64,000 nt of DNA, taken from positions 2,515,371 to 2,579,370 of the forward strand of contig NC_037592.1 in NCBI RefSeq assembly GCF_003073045.1, written 5' to 3'. Position 1 is the stretch's first letter; each line of letters begins with the position of its first letter. Positions 45,466 to 59,700 of this stretch are shown piece after piece. The translations under genes were made by a program, and so were the position numbers. The stretch is from Pomacea canaliculata (Eukaryota; Mollusca; Gastropoda; Architaenioglossa; Ampullariidae). Below the pieces are notes generated by a model, which saw nothing but the letters and a program-made list of their open reading frames with translations, searched no databases and was not told the origin of the DNA.

Positions 45466-46798
45466 TCCGTCGTAGCACTGCGTCATCTGGCGTCCACGTG
45501 ATCTAGAACTTGAGAAGAACTTTACAGCAACAGTACTTTCGTCTGTCACAGCTGTCGTCTGCCCCGACAACTTCCTCCTCCCAGCTTTTCCTCCCTTTGC
45601 CTGATCGCGTGTATCTCTTGGTAACGGAGAGAGAGAAGGAGGGGAGACTGTGAGTTGTGTGTTCAGGTATCGCCTCCAGCACACGTCACGTCCACCAATA
45701 TGGCGGTGTAATATCCATACCTCAAGGCCAATGTCAACACGATAATTTTCAATTATTGACATTTTATTATTATCATAACTTAACCGACTTCATTTTCATA
45801 CTTTGGTGTAAATCTTATTTTGTCATCTCCCCCGTCCTCTGGATAATGATGATCTACAACCATGCATCTATAAGGAATCGAAATTTCTGGGCTGTTTATA
45901 GGGCTGGGTATGGTACAGCCTCGGTAAAAAGACAAAACATCATTTAACGAGTGTTAACGAGATCCTACTGACCTACGATCATGATACACGTAAAGTAAGG
46001 GGAAGGTTCTCGGAACTCGCTGACCACCTCAGCACTCAGACAAATAACCCGTCAATAGCCGCTAAATGGCTAATAAAAATAAACTCCTCAACATCAAACT
46101 ACCTGCGGGGTCTGTATCTATGTCAGAGGACAAACATTAGAAACTCGGAGGAGAGTTTCAGCGAGGGCTCGCAACAATCACACCTTTGAACCACCGAGCG
46201 GGAGAGTACGAGGATGGTCCCCCTGATGAAGTTTCGAACAAAACCTATTACAGAACACGAAACAAACTTTAGGGGCACAAAGGGCAAGTAGGCAGTTGAT
46301 GGCCGTTGGTGAAGCAGCTCAGGAAAGAAACAAGTGGCGAGTGGAGGAGCAGTTGGCGTGAAGTGATTATTATCCAGACCCTTGACGAGTTATTTTGCTA
46401 AGAAATGTTGAATCATCAAGTGTTTACAGCGGGTGGGGTAGGGGAAGGGGGAGGAAAGTGTGTGTAGCCGTTATTTTCCGTTGTCAGCAGCAGCAGCAGC
46501 AGGCCAAGTGATGCGATTTCCTGGCAGAGAGCGCGCGCGAGAGGGGCGAAGCGTCGGAGTGGAGTCTCGCGAGAGCCGCGAGAGGAGAAGAAGAAGACAG
46601 CGAGGCTGGACACTTCAACAGTTTGCGGCGCTGTGCGGCCTGAAGATGTGCTGCAGCGACTGCCGCATCATGTGAGGCCTCTCCAGCAAGGCAGTGGTTT
46701 GCCGGGCTTCGCACCAACTAGTCATACCAGCCAGCATGTGGATATCATGATGGTGGTCCGTTGTTGACCTCACGCCACCCGACCCTGAGGGACCGACG
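45466..46798 (+). promoter_or_regulatory. Promoter and 5' UTR region of the mucin-like gene
   Basis: It contains a YY1-type motif, CCACCAATATGGCGGTG (about 45690-45706), a CAG run (46486-46501) and a CpG-rich GCGCGCGCGAG block (46530-46580). Transcription probably begins in the 46480-46600 block. A short upstream ORF, MCCSDCRIM (46646-46675), precedes the main ATG at 46799 and could lower translation. Confidence 0.4.
46646..46675 (+). CDS. Upstream ORF in the mucin-like gene leader
   Basis: ATG, eight more codons (CCSDCRIM) and TGA, 123 bases before the main ATG. Noted only as a possible translational control element. Whether it is transcribed depends on the unverified start site. Confidence 0.25.
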   Translation: MCCSDCRIM

Positions 46799-46895
46799 AT
46801 GAGGACGATCAAGGTGTGGAAGAAGGTGTTAGCAGGCGTCATCATGGTATTTCTGGCCTACGGACCAACTCCGCTGTGTGGCCAGGAGGCCGTAG
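46799..46895 (+). CDS. Mucin-like gene exon 1 (signal peptide)
   Basis: Encodes MRTIKVWKKVLAGVIMVFLA and continues YGPTPLCGQEAV plus one base. Donor GTAG followed by GTAAGT, phase 1. Cleavage is likely after LCG. No in-frame upstream ATG extends it. Confidence 0.6.
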
Positions 46896-49800
46896 GTAAG
46901 TTTACATTTGATTTTTTCAAATTAATATTCTTCTCGGCCACAGACAGGGTAGATGAGTTGAGTCAGCAGGAGAGCAGACGGGTGTTGAGGCTCTGTGGTG
47001 AGTTTTAATGATTGAAAAGGTGGATCCTGGCGAGACCAGGGCCGCCGAGAGCCAGCCCGGGCCCTGGGACAGACCTCTCCGGGCCCCTTGTACTTGTAAT
47101 CGTAAATTATTTTCCCAGTATATAATGTATAAAAGAAACCCCACTGACCAAGGCCGGGCCCCCTTGACAGCCGCGGGCCCAGGTACACCAGACCCCCCTG
47201 TCCCCCCCTCTCGTCAGGCCTGGGCGAGACCCTGACACACGTAGACATCATTTTGATGAATGTGGACCTACCATCTTGCTAGCATATCATCATTCTCCTA
47301 CGACATCGGCCTTATCATCAGTCATCTATATCCTCCTCCTCCTCCTCATCATCATCATTTACAAAGCTTTAAGAATAACAACAAGAACATAAGGAGTACT
47401 TAGTTTCGTGTCATATCTTTAATTTCGCTCAGTACAGAATAAGTATAGATAATTCAGCCCAGCAACTATTGTGCTTTGGCCATTTTGAAAATAGGTGAGT
47501 GGGTGGGCAACCCCTCCCCCACACCCACAACTCACAATAAAGAGAAAGAGGCGAAGGAATCAGACGATTAACTTCAGTATACCCCTTTGCTCATCTTTTC
47601 CGTTTGCTCATATTTTCACTGTTGACACTTTTAACGCTGCACCTTGCAACGAACTTTATTTCTATTTTTATTTCTAACTTTTACTTTTGTATTTGAGAGC
47701 ACCTTCCCATGTTTAAATTACCTACTGGGACAAATAAAGTTAATTATTGTCATTGTCTTCTGACATTCGACTGCAACAGGTGTTGTGACTCTTGAACTGC
47801 TTTTCGTCACACAAAGGTGTTGTGACTCATTTATTGTTTATGAATTTATTTACTGCTGTACACGTCTTCGGTACACAGAGACTTTCTGACACATCGTAGA
47901 GATGCGAAGTGAACGCAGGCTCCCTCTATAGTTATCATCACGAGAAAAGCCGCACACAGGGAGGATAACTCATACTTTTAGAGGAGCTGTCCGAGAGGGC
48001 CACATAGGGCACAGTGCGTGGCTACCTGACAGGTGAATGGCAAGCACCTAGTAGGTAAAGTTGTCAGATTTTTATGAGTGTCAACAGGCTGGGACGAGTT
48101 AGCCATCAGTCTAACAATCAACGGCTCTGTGTGCACGAGATTAGCAACGAACGGTGGGGATCGTCTAGTCGTTAGGCCCTGGTCACAACATAATCCTGGA
48201 GTAGAGTGGTCCAGATTCGTTAAAACAGACAACAAAAAAAAAAAAAAAAAAAAACTTTGGTTATACACTTGTACATTTACTCAAAGACTCGTAAAACACC
48301 GAAGGGATTTTCTTGAAGGCTTGAAAGCGATGCTGCTTGACCTTTTTTTTAAAAAAAACAAAACAAAAAAACCCCCAACTTTTCTGCCTCGGTGAGGGTA
48401 GATAGTTGACAGGTCAGTATTACCTGTCACACAACACGCAAAAGAGCGATCACCTGGCGGCACGGCGGTACACGTGTGGTCCCCTGGTCGCCGCATCGAA
48501 CAAAAGTTGAGTTTACCTGCCGCATCCCCACAGCGGAGTGGAGTGGGTGACACCTGAGCGACTACCTGAGATCAATGTGGTTACACGTGTGTAGCACATG
48601 CTGCTACATGTCGCAGCCTTACACACCGACAACAAGACGGAGTCCAAAGATGTTAAATTTGTTATCGATGAGATTATCGGCAATGCGGGTACTTGAGCAT
48701 CACACAGGCTAACAATCGGACAAGCTCTGTAGCAGATTGTTTCAGCTGTAATATCGCGTGCAGACTAATGTAGACTGAGATGACTCAGGATGGGTTTGTT
48801 TGTTTGATTGTTGGGTCCTAGATGTTGAAGAAAGGTCAATAATGAGATTTTTTTGTTGTCGCCATTTTAAAAAAAAATGAGAACAACCCCCTGCGATGTG
48901 TAGTCAGCGATGAGATCAGTAAAAGCTGGATGTGTTCATTGCAAAATGGAATCTTTACAAAATCTGATGACATGAACCACATCTTGTGAGTGAGACATCA
49001 CAGAGGTGGCTGGTATCATGTGCCCAGATGTTGACTACTACAAAGGAGACTTTGCGGGGGAAAATTTTTTCTCAGCGCCTCTCGCCCTCGCCAACAAAAT
49101 GTGAAGCTGACGTCAGCAACAGGCAGCTGCTGATGCCGATAATCGGAAGATAATGCCAAACAAAGCTTCTACCTGAGGTCTCGACAGGTGAGAGAAAAAC
49201 AATCTGACGCTGGCGAGTGTTGCAGCCAAGGGGGCGGGTGACGTGCAGGTGACGTGCAGGTGAATCTGTTACCAGTGACGTACTTGGCGACACAGCCGAT
49301 CGTTTTTCCACCTTCTGTCCAGACCTGTGATCGAACCGCTGTCACCTCAGACCTGTGTTAGCTGGTGACGACTAGTAGCCTCACCCCCCCCCCTACCAAA
49401 AAAAAACCAAACCAACAAATAAAACAAACCAACAAAAACAAAAACAAACAGGATTGAGTGAGGCACTTAATGTAAATCTTTCAAGGATGTGGGATTTCGT
49501 TTCAAAGGACAGTGGGCTGCTGTGACCTTTTAGGGTCTCCACATCTGAGACCTGGTGCTGCTGGTGCTGCTGGTGCTATTAATCAGTTTTACAAGAGGTG
49601 AAGGAGAAGGAGATTACCTGTGGTTTGCTATCGGAATTACCGCGCGAGACCCAGCTGCCAATGCCAACAGCTTTCGGCAACAAATTGAGTTAATAGTGAA
49701 TGAGAAGAAAGCCACGTGGCTAAACATCTGTTGCAGACAAACAACTCTCGAAGAGTCTTGAACTTCACCATTTGCTGACACTAGGACGGGGAAGTCCTCC

Positions 49801-52800
49801 TAGTAACCGCTGGTTCACAATTTTCTTGCAAAGTCACGTGTCAGGGAAAAATATCCACTAACCGCTCCAATCTCTTTATTGTTGTGCTAGTGGAAAAACG
49901 GCCATTATGATGGTCGCAAACAAAAAACAAGGACGAACAAAGATTTATAAATTCTGAAGTGTTTATTTTGAGCCTGTAGCCACTTCATTGAGTTGTGTGA
50001 AGATATATAGTGATCTTCTAAAACTCCTGCCACGTCAACCACAGGACGCGTGGTCCTCAAATGATAAGCGATTTCGATTTTTTTTTTTTTTTTTTTTTTT
50101 TTGTCCACTTCCGATAACATGTCGGTCTCGTGATGACGTGCAAGGACTGTGCATGCTCAGCTGAAAACTGAGAGCGGCAACAGGTTTCTGAAACAGTTTT
50201 ATACTCAAAAACCTTTCCTCCCCACTTCAACGTATCCTGGACATCTTGTGCGTCCAGCTGTAGCGTCTAGCGACCTGTCCTGTCCTAGTCTGTCCTATCC
50301 TGTCCTGTCCTAGTCTGTCCTGTCCTGTCCTATCCTAGCGTCTGTCCTGTCCTAGTCTGTCCTGTCCTAGCCTAGCGTCTGTCCTGTCCTAGTCTGTCCT
50401 GTCCTGTCCTAGCCTAGCGTCTGTCCTGTCCTAGTCTGTCCTGTCCTGTCCTGTCCTAGCCTAGCGTCTGTCCTGTCCTAGTCTGTCCTGTCCTGTCCTG
50501 TCCTAGCCTAGCCTGGCCTGGTGATCAGCAAGTGTTGACGTGGAGGCAAAATGCAGAAAACAATCATTACTTTTCTCTCTCTCATTTCCCCGTCGGGCGT
50601 GTCCGTTGATACGCTAGGGAACTAAGAAACCGCCAGCTAAAGTAATTCTCAAAACTGCAAAGTACTGGAGGTGGAGTGATGAGACACGGTGCCCGGATGT
50701 TGAGTCATAAGCCTTGCTGAGATTTACCAGCTTGGTCTCCGGCTCGTGACATGACTGTACCCACAATCTCCTTCCTTCCTCTGTGACAGCATAGACAGGC
50801 TCCGGCCATTATCTTCCTCACCATCGTCTGTTTTCACTTCCTATCTTCTCGAGTGTCGTTACGCTTCCGAGACCGGTGCGGTTATCAGAAATCTCTACAC
50901 GTGCGCGCGCGTGTGTGTGTGTGTTCGCGCGCGCGTTAAATGCATAATAATTATGTACGTTAATTATAGAACACGCCAGATCACACGAAGAAAAAATAAA
51001 TTAGTTCTGAAAACATTTAGAAACACATACATGGTGCATGACATCTGATGTGTGTGTCTATCCAGACTCTCGACAACACAATTACTCATGGGTTTGTTCT
51101 TCCTCATTCAAATTCCTTCCTTCCCTCTGTTGAGAGGTGTGGCTTAATCGGCATTTTTGTCCCAATGGACGAGAGAGACACACGAGTCTATTGTTTGAAA
51201 ACACGAGCGGTGTGGGAAGAGCTAAATATAGAGACAGGGGGCAGATGACCATGATAACAACAACACTCTCAACATTGTTCGAGCATCAAGAGCCATTGGA
51301 AAGACGGGCGCACAGTTACGCCCCCTGCTGCACCCGAACCACCCACCCCACACACACTCATGATGGCGACTTGAAACTGGTGAGCATCATGGATGAATGT
51401 TAACCATGACAGCATCTTGGAATTGTTTAGGGTGGAGGAAGACATTGTCCCACCCCCAAGATGACAAACTGACGAGGATGTCAATCGGTCAAGGAACTCT
51501 TCAGCGCCACCACACCCCCTGTATGTCTGTAGACTCCCATCAGAATCCACTAAATAAATTAATTAACATTTAATGAGCAGAGGACAGTTTAAAACTATTA
51601 CATATTACTATATTCATATTTGAGTCTTTGAGCCATTGTTTGCCCGCCTGTGAGGTCACAACCCTGTGGCGACAGTGGAGCCCTCTGTCTGTGAACATTC
51701 TCCTCATCTGCTCATCGGTTCTCACACTCACTTCCTGTACAGATTTCCGTTTCCAGTTGGGCGAATCTTGTGGTGCTCTTGGCTTTTAAAAGTGGTTACA
51801 TTCTGCACAAGATGTTCAAGTGATTACTCCATGTTTCGAGAGGGTTGTGAAAATATTTCGCGGCGGCGTCAGGTAGCCGTTGTTAGAATGGCGCCAGAGC
51901 TGGCCTGGAACATCCTCGCTGTTGCCTAGCAACGGGAGTAAGGGCGATGCGAACCGCGGTGTTATCTTTGCCAGCTCTCGTCTTGTGCAACAGGTCAGCG
52001 AGTTGGACTGTTTGGTCTCTGGCAGACAAGCAGTGTGTTTGTCTACTCGTCCCTTTCTCACCTCAACGCATTTGGAAACGAAAATCTAGTTCTGTGATGG
52101 AAACAAAGAAAACATTAAGGTCTTCCATTTTTATTTATTTCCGTTCATCAAGCTCTGTTTTTGCTGCTTATCTCGTGTCAGTCTGTGTGGCTGGTTCCAG
52201 TGAGAAACATCTCTTGTTCACATGGCAGTTGCTGGCTGCTGCTGTCGGCTGTTGTACGCCTGCAGCACTCGCGTCACCTGACCACTCAGGTGGGCGTCTA
52301 TACACCGTGTGTTTATCAACAGCTCCAGAAGATGTTTTTCTCAGACGTTACCTGCACGGAAGGTGGCTTCAAGGCTGAGCTGTTTGTCTCTCCAAAAAAA
52401 CTTTAATTGACACACCAACATAATCTAAATAAAATCATAATTTTCTTGAAGTATACATCCGAGCGTGCGCTCTCTCTTTCTCTTAACACACACCATAGAG
52501 GGTACAAGGAGTCTAACTCAGACAGTCTACCCAGGGTACTCCTAGACCAAACATCGTACTCTGATTATAAACCAGCAAGATCAGACAGCGAGTCCGGGGA
52601 CCCAGTCGTGAAGTAGAAACGGTGGTCACCACGGGTTAACGACCCGGTTCCCCAGGTCCGGTGGGATCCCTCCTCGTTCTTTCCTCTCAAATTTTTGTTT
52701 TGTTTTTTGCACATTCCGAGAAGTTCCGGTCATGGCAATGGAGAGAAAGGTAGGTAGGCTCGCACACTCCTGTTTACTGACAGTGGCAACAACACAGACA

Positions 52801-53687
52801 GCATCATGGTGTTAGACATCCTCAGGTCTCTGGACTTCTCGTTTCGTCCCCCGTACAAACTGTTTGCTGTTTGGTTCGTCTAAATGTAACCAAACTTAGG
52901 GCTGATATACCTGATAGCCAATGAAATCTTGTTCTGGAAATCTTCAGTCTTGTAAAATGCCTGTAAAACACTGTCTAGCACATTTCTGACACAATCTCCC
53001 CGTAAAAATTTACCAAACTTAGTCTTATATCTCAGAGCATGTACTCGGTTAAGAATGCTCTTTAAACAGGCATTGAAGACTCAACTGTCGCTCTCTTCAA
53101 ACAGGACAAAAAAGCCACGGAGTACACGTGGCTGCTTAACGGATTTTTTTCTGGCACCCGTTGGCAATATGTTTGAAAATCCTGCCCCAGCCACAGAGCC
53201 AGGCCATAAAGATAAACGTTTGCTGAACGTGGACAAACGAAACTCGCCTGACCATGCACCCTACAGACAATATACCTGAACTCAGTCTGCCAGGCTCTTG
53301 TTGAAATATCATCTTCTTTTTCGTCTTTCAGCAGAATATTAATATTTTCAAAAGAAAACTGTGATAGGTGTCGAATGTTGCTGTTTTTTACACATCAAAG
53401 TGGAGTTTATTTTTCTCTCCTAAAGTGAGCAGTTGCTGATACTTACCTCAGCACTGACCATTTAAGTCTGGCGGTGCAGACCACTTCATCTAATTACTAG
53501 AAACCCATCCTTCGTTTCCTTGTTTACGTATCACTACGGTTTTCCCCCGTGGTTGTATGTTTTCTAGTGTCGGTATTAACCGTCTAACTTATAGACATCC
53601 GTGTGTCTCACCCAATCAGATTGCACGACTTACACTGGCCAGAAATAAACTGTGGGCCTGCACATACAAAATGATGAAAAGGAGGAG

Positions 53688-53718
<31 letters not shown>

Positions 53719-56700
53719 GGGATAGGTCGCTCGTTGACCAGTAATAATCAATATTAGGTAGTAGACAGGGGACGGGGAACCTGCTGGTGGCTTCTTGTCA
53801 GTGGCCAGCCAACAAGGTTTATAGTCTCATGATTCAGACTGGAACACTGCAGCAACAGGATGACAAGTATATGCTTCACTTATCGTCTCATAAATTAATT
53901 ACCAGCAATTTTATTATCAGTTCACTTCCGCTCATCATACTTTCTACAGGACACGGATATAATTGCCCTGCGTGAAGACGAACTCAGTGGAGACGGATGT
54001 CTGAGAGCTTTGAGTTCAACTCAGAAAATGTTCCGTTAGTTGTCTGTCGCACTTCACTGACTGCCACTCTCCCATTGTTTATAATCCTTGAGGTCAAAGT
54101 TACAAGTGTGTATACTCAAACAGATGTCAATACAAATTTAAAAGTTTAGAAAATAATCGGATACACACACACATACACGCAGTGGCATACGTGTTCGTAC
54201 ATTGCACGGGTTCTTAAAGTATACATGCTCTCAAAGTGTACATGTTCGTAAAGTGTACATGCTCTCAAAGTGTACATGTTTGTAAAAATTTTGTAAAAAG
54301 TCGCTCGCGTGCGGGCTGGCACAGCTCAGCACTTAGACGAAGCCGTTAGTCACTCTCTCTGCTGATCAACACTTATGAAATCGCAGCTTTTTGCTGGCCC
54401 TGACCTTTGCCCTGTGAGGCGCCTACAAAGCGACGAGTAAGTGGACTCTTGTCCGAGTCTTCCCCTACCCCCACTCTCTCTCTTTATTGACATGTGCATG
54501 TCGTTTTGTTTAATTTGAGGCAGCAAAACTTTGGACCGTCTGCACAAGGTTATGTGCACGGACAGGCTTGTTCAACAGAGGATGTAGGCAACCCTGTCTC
54601 TTGCCGATGGTTCTAGAACGAGAACTCGTGTATGGTCACCAGTGGAATCCACAACGCATCTTTCCACACTCGTTAATCGAACATAAATTATCCGCCTTTC
54701 TTCGGCCCAGCAAATCAGCAGATCAGCCTCATAATTATAAACCCTCGTTGATATCGTTGATAAATGCGCAATCCACACGCCCTCCCCCTTGAACACTGGA
54801 TCATCTCTACAATTCTCCTTACCACCCACACAGGGGATCACCTGCACTGCTTTCATTCACGCTGAATTAAAAATTTTCATTCACTCTCACCAACTGGACC
54901 ATCTCTACGATCCACAGTGACCTTTCACACATCCATTCCACACACACACACAGACTGGACTGTCTCTCCAATCCGCAGTGTCCTTTCACACACTGGGTCA
55001 TCTCAACGATCCATCTTCACACACTCGACTGTTAATGCAGGCTGCGTGAAGTTTCCTGTCAAACACTACTCGATCATCAGGATAGCCTCCCCTTCTCCTC
55101 TGTCGACGTCACAGGCGCCAGCACCAGTCTGGTGTCCAGCGCCTCTCGCGGCTGACGGTCTGAAGGGTCAGTCGTCGGCGCGCACGGCGCTGTGTGCACG
55201 TGAGCTCGGAGTGAAGAGGAGAAAAAAGCTGCAGGGTTGTATTGGCCTCAACAACATCCGTAGCGGTGAGAGGTCATTATACGCTGGATGCCGTGACGTC
55301 ACTGGCACTCTCAAGTCCGCGGCTTGTCTGGCAGGGGTCAGTCAGGCTTTCTCTTGCCCTCGCGAAAAGTGCATCAGGATCAGCGGCAGACTCGTTCACG
55401 AAGGTGGACTACACAAAACAGTTACACTTCCATGTAGTCTCACTTACATACGCATGCGCACACATGATTACACGTTCTCACGCAGTCTCTATGTGTGTGA
55501 CCATGACTGATGAGGGTGAACATAGAAACATAAAAAACTAGTGTTTTTGTGTGTGTGAGAGAAAAAAAACACTCCTGTTGTGTTGATCAGCCATCTCGCA
55601 GACAGACGACCATCTCCTGGCAAAGACAGACGGTCATTGTCTGCACAGATTACTCTGACGATCTCGTTTTGTTTACGAGCGCAAACAGAGAAATACAGTC
55701 ATGTGTCCTGGTACTCGGCACTAAGCTTGTTAGAAGCCGTAATCTAAATATGACAGCGACTGAATACAGCCACGTGACCGTGTTCCAGTTTGCATGGCAG
55801 CCTGGCATGCGTTCCCCCAAAACTTTTATTTTTTGGTCCCCTTGGCCAGCTTGCTGTCAGACGCTAAACACTCGGAATGTGCAGCGTCCGGCGCATCTGC
55901 CAGTGTACTCGCACTCCATGCACACACCTCGTGACGTCAGCCCAACAGCGCCCTCTACCTTCACCCCACCGCAGGTGGACACCCAGATGCCCCTCTTTCA
56001 ATATTCACATTTCACTAGCGAGGGGAGGAGAGGATGGGGAGGCTGTTTTCACTGCCGACTCAGGCGTGGCGCATCCGTCGGACACGTGGACTGATGGGGA
56101 ATCCGCCATCTTTGCAATCCGCTTTGCGTGCAAATTATTTGCTCGTTATTTGCTCGCTGATGTAGGTCTTCGGTGTTGACATAAACTTCACACCGCAATA
56201 AAATCGTATTTGCTGTTGCTTAGAAAGGTATCCCGGGTGCAAATTATTAATTCAAATGACGGGGGTTAAGCTGGGTGTAAAATACCAAATCGTAAAATAT
56301 ATGCGATTCACATTCTTTTCCTTTCCTGTGATTCAATTTCGTGCGATTCTATCCTAAAAACAACTGCGTTCTCACACGTGCACAGACATGTGACCTGTGA
56401 CCTCACGTCGGACGGGGAACACGTCTTATCAACGTACTCTACCAGGTCTCCCATTGACTACAGCTTGAGGACGTAATCGTTTTCTGGTTCCAGGATGAGT
56501 TCACAGGCTGGATCTCGTTCTGTGGATGTTTGAAGGCTTGTTTCATGTGGGAGTTATTAACTTTGATTTCTCTCATCAATATCTTGGAAAGAATGAACCT
56601 AGTGGCTTCAGGACGTCCAGTGACCCTAACCCAGTGAAGGTTGTCTTACACACCGATGAACTTGTCTGACGAGAATAACAAGACCGGATATAGTAACCTA

Positions 56701-59700
56701 ACAACATACTTCCAAGTGTATTACACGATTCATCAGCTTGTTATGCTTCAAAACATTTGTACAAGGATCTCAGTTGTCTTATAAGCAATCAGCAAGGACC
56801 CTGGTGCATTGACTGGTTAACTATTTTGATTGACGCCTCCTGCTACCTGCCTGAAAGGAAACGGGCTAGGTGTGTTTCATGACAGACACTGACCTAAGAA
56901 TTGTTTCCACTCATAAAGTTTGCGTTTTAAACGGAACCGTTAGTCGTGTCTAAAATACAGTTTGCACCTGTTCTCGGAAGCCGACAGGTTTTAAACTCTT
57001 TCGCGAAGGAAAACAAAGTGATCCTAATTCGTGACTATGGCGCCATTGGACAAGAAAGGCTTTCTCTGTCCCAATAGTCACATGACCTCTGTAACTTCAG
57101 TCACATGACCTCTGTCACGTCAGCCTTGTCCGTTTGCTCTCCTCTTCCTCGGTGAACTCGGGTTCGAGGCTGTATGTCACGATCGCCAGATTCGTGACAC
57201 GTTTCGACGACCGAGCTTCATGAAGTCAACGCTGGCCTCTGGAGTGGGTTGAATGATGTCACTTGACCGTAAAACAGGGCGGCCTTCTTGAACTGCCTCA
57301 AAGTTGTGTTGTAGCTTCAACAATTGCTGTGAAAACCGAAAATTTGGCCGCAGACGATTTGGAATGACAGTATTTATCTTTCAAGCACAACTCGCCATTT
57401 CCATTGCTTTTCCCTTTAACATTTAAAGTTCAGACACGTATGTCTTCAACAGAAGCCCAAAACATAAGCATAAACATCAACATAAACAAAAACAAACAAT
57501 TCCACGTTCGTCTACATTTGGTTTCTCCCACCCTCTTTCCTTATTTCCCCTCCTGTGAGTATTTTATTTTCATCTTTATTTTCATCTTTATTTTCTGGTA
57601 GTTGTACAGCGCACGTGTCTCACGACTACCTCCTCGTGCCTATGTTGTAATGTGAAGCATTCTGAGAGTTGAACCCCTGTAGGCGTGACATAGTGTGACA
57701 TACGGAGAAGTTGTCACAAATGTGTGTCAGGACCGTCACTGGAGGCTCGAGGACGAGTTCTCACAGGGGGGCACTTGAAGCACGCTTCTGCAAGAAGCCA
57801 GGTTGCCTTACAACTGACCTCCGGGGGAATGCCAGAGGGACAAGGAAATGAATACTTACAAGTATTGGCCCCAACGAGCTTTTGTTCTACTGACCTTTTG
57901 GCTCAAAGGGTCTAACTATAGATGGAGTCACTTTCGTTCACCTTTGACACTTCGGCTGCAGCGTGTGTGTGAGAGAGAGAGGGAGGGAGAGAAAGATGAA
58001 GCTAGTGGATGACACACGAGCTGCTGAATGGAGGGGATGTGTTGGCTGTCGCGTAGCACCTCCTTGTGAAGAGCTGTAAGAACATCGTCGGCGGAAATTC
58101 TCAGTTGGTGTGAAGACATCGAAGCCATTTGAGATAATGGCGTTGGCTTGACCGCTTCAAATTTGGGGGAACGGTGGTTTTGGTTTTAGGCCTCGCTTAG
58201 ATTGATCACGTGTCGGGAAACGGGACTGATCCGTTTCTTTTAAAGAAATTTCTGATTTTTTAATGTGAGCAACAATTCCGGGTGGTCATAATGTTTCTTG
58301 TTAAGCACATGTTTACATAATGAAGATGCGTTTGGTGTATAATGAGGTATTAGACAAGCAACAGACAAGAAAGGTAAGGGACCTGGTGGTTGGGAGAGGA
58401 GGGGTAGGAGGGTGCAACATGAACCGAAACCAAAGACTTTATATTACATATCATCTTATTATATATCACATAATATTCTTGGACAAAAGCTGCTGAAAAT
58501 TTGCCATAGAAAGTAAATCTTCAAGACAGGAAGAAAGCAAAAACAAAACAAAACAAATCATTAAACACAAACTAAAAGTTTGAATATTATTGGCTTTAAA
58601 ATAAAGTAGTAAGTCATGACAATCCATGATTAAAGCGACAAAATTGAAAAAATCCATGATTATTATTAAATAATGGAAAGTTTACATTGAAGAGATTGTT
58701 TTCGCGGTATTTTATCACCCAGTGTACACACAGCCATGCCATTAGCACACTTTGCCATCCTTCAGCACACAGCATTTTGTTTGCGAATGAATTTTAATTA
58801 AATGCCTGCTGTTCTTTGCTCGTCTCCAATTTCATTCATTCACCACCGACACTCGTGACAGCTCCCCCGCTCCTTCCAATCCAAAATCCCCGCTACCCCT
58901 CCCCCTGTGACGTCAACCACGTGCACCCCGTCACCCCGCGCACGGCTCTCGGCTGTAAGGGAGGCAACTTCAGCGGGTCTCGCAACGGTTACGCCGCCTG
59001 ACGCTTGCGGATCTGTTAGAAGAACAAAGAAATTATTGCTTGACAAAGGCTGGGTCTGTCGGGCAGGGACAATAGGATATTTCCGTATGTCGACACTTTC
59101 GGTCAACAGGACAGCAGGTGTGCTGAGATGATTTTGTGCATTCACAGGTTGTTTTTTTTTATTTTGTCAGTAAACATTTGTATGCACATAGGGAGAGAGT
59201 AGGAGACAGAGATACAGCGAGGGAGCGAGTTACATAAACATGTAATCTCGGATGCACATCACGTACTCTAAGAGAACGCACCCATACACGCGCACGCACG
59301 CACGGATACAGGCACGCGCCGAGTCCTGTGATTTGAATCATCACCCCGGTCACCGGACTGTGGTGAACAAACTCATCCCCAATATCATCAGGGCATCATG
59401 CTGTCGTGCATACATTAATATTGCCATTTTCCTCTCTGTATTGCCGGCCATCATCATCATCACCATCATCATCGTCACTTTATATTCACTGAAATGATCT
59501 AACATCGACTGTTTATAAAACGTTTTGTTTATTTTTAAGTTACTCGCATAGTAACCCTTTCCTACCGTCTTCTGATGAAAGGCATCATTCTGTGTTTGTT
59601 GTTTATTCTTCAGACGAACAGACACCATACAGGCAGCACGGTGACCTCCTGACCTCGTTTTCACTCAAGTGGGCTGCGACTCCCACCACAGACAGCGCGG

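Larger units (their letters stand above)
46896..59613 (+). other. Intron 1 of the mucin-like gene (or intergenic plus intron)
   Basis: 12.7 kb holding a hAT MITE, poly-A and poly-T tracts, a TCCTG minisatellite, an X-box motif and several microsatellites. Numerous GC-rich ORFs (for example 54917-56179) show no domain. If exon 1 belongs to another gene, part of this would be intergenic. Confidence 0.45.

Noticed and set aside
54917..56179. Cluster of 100-197 codon plus-strand ORFs
   Set aside because: Mutually overlapping frames in GC-rich intron sequence, rich in CACA and TCTC motifs, with no domain or splice context.
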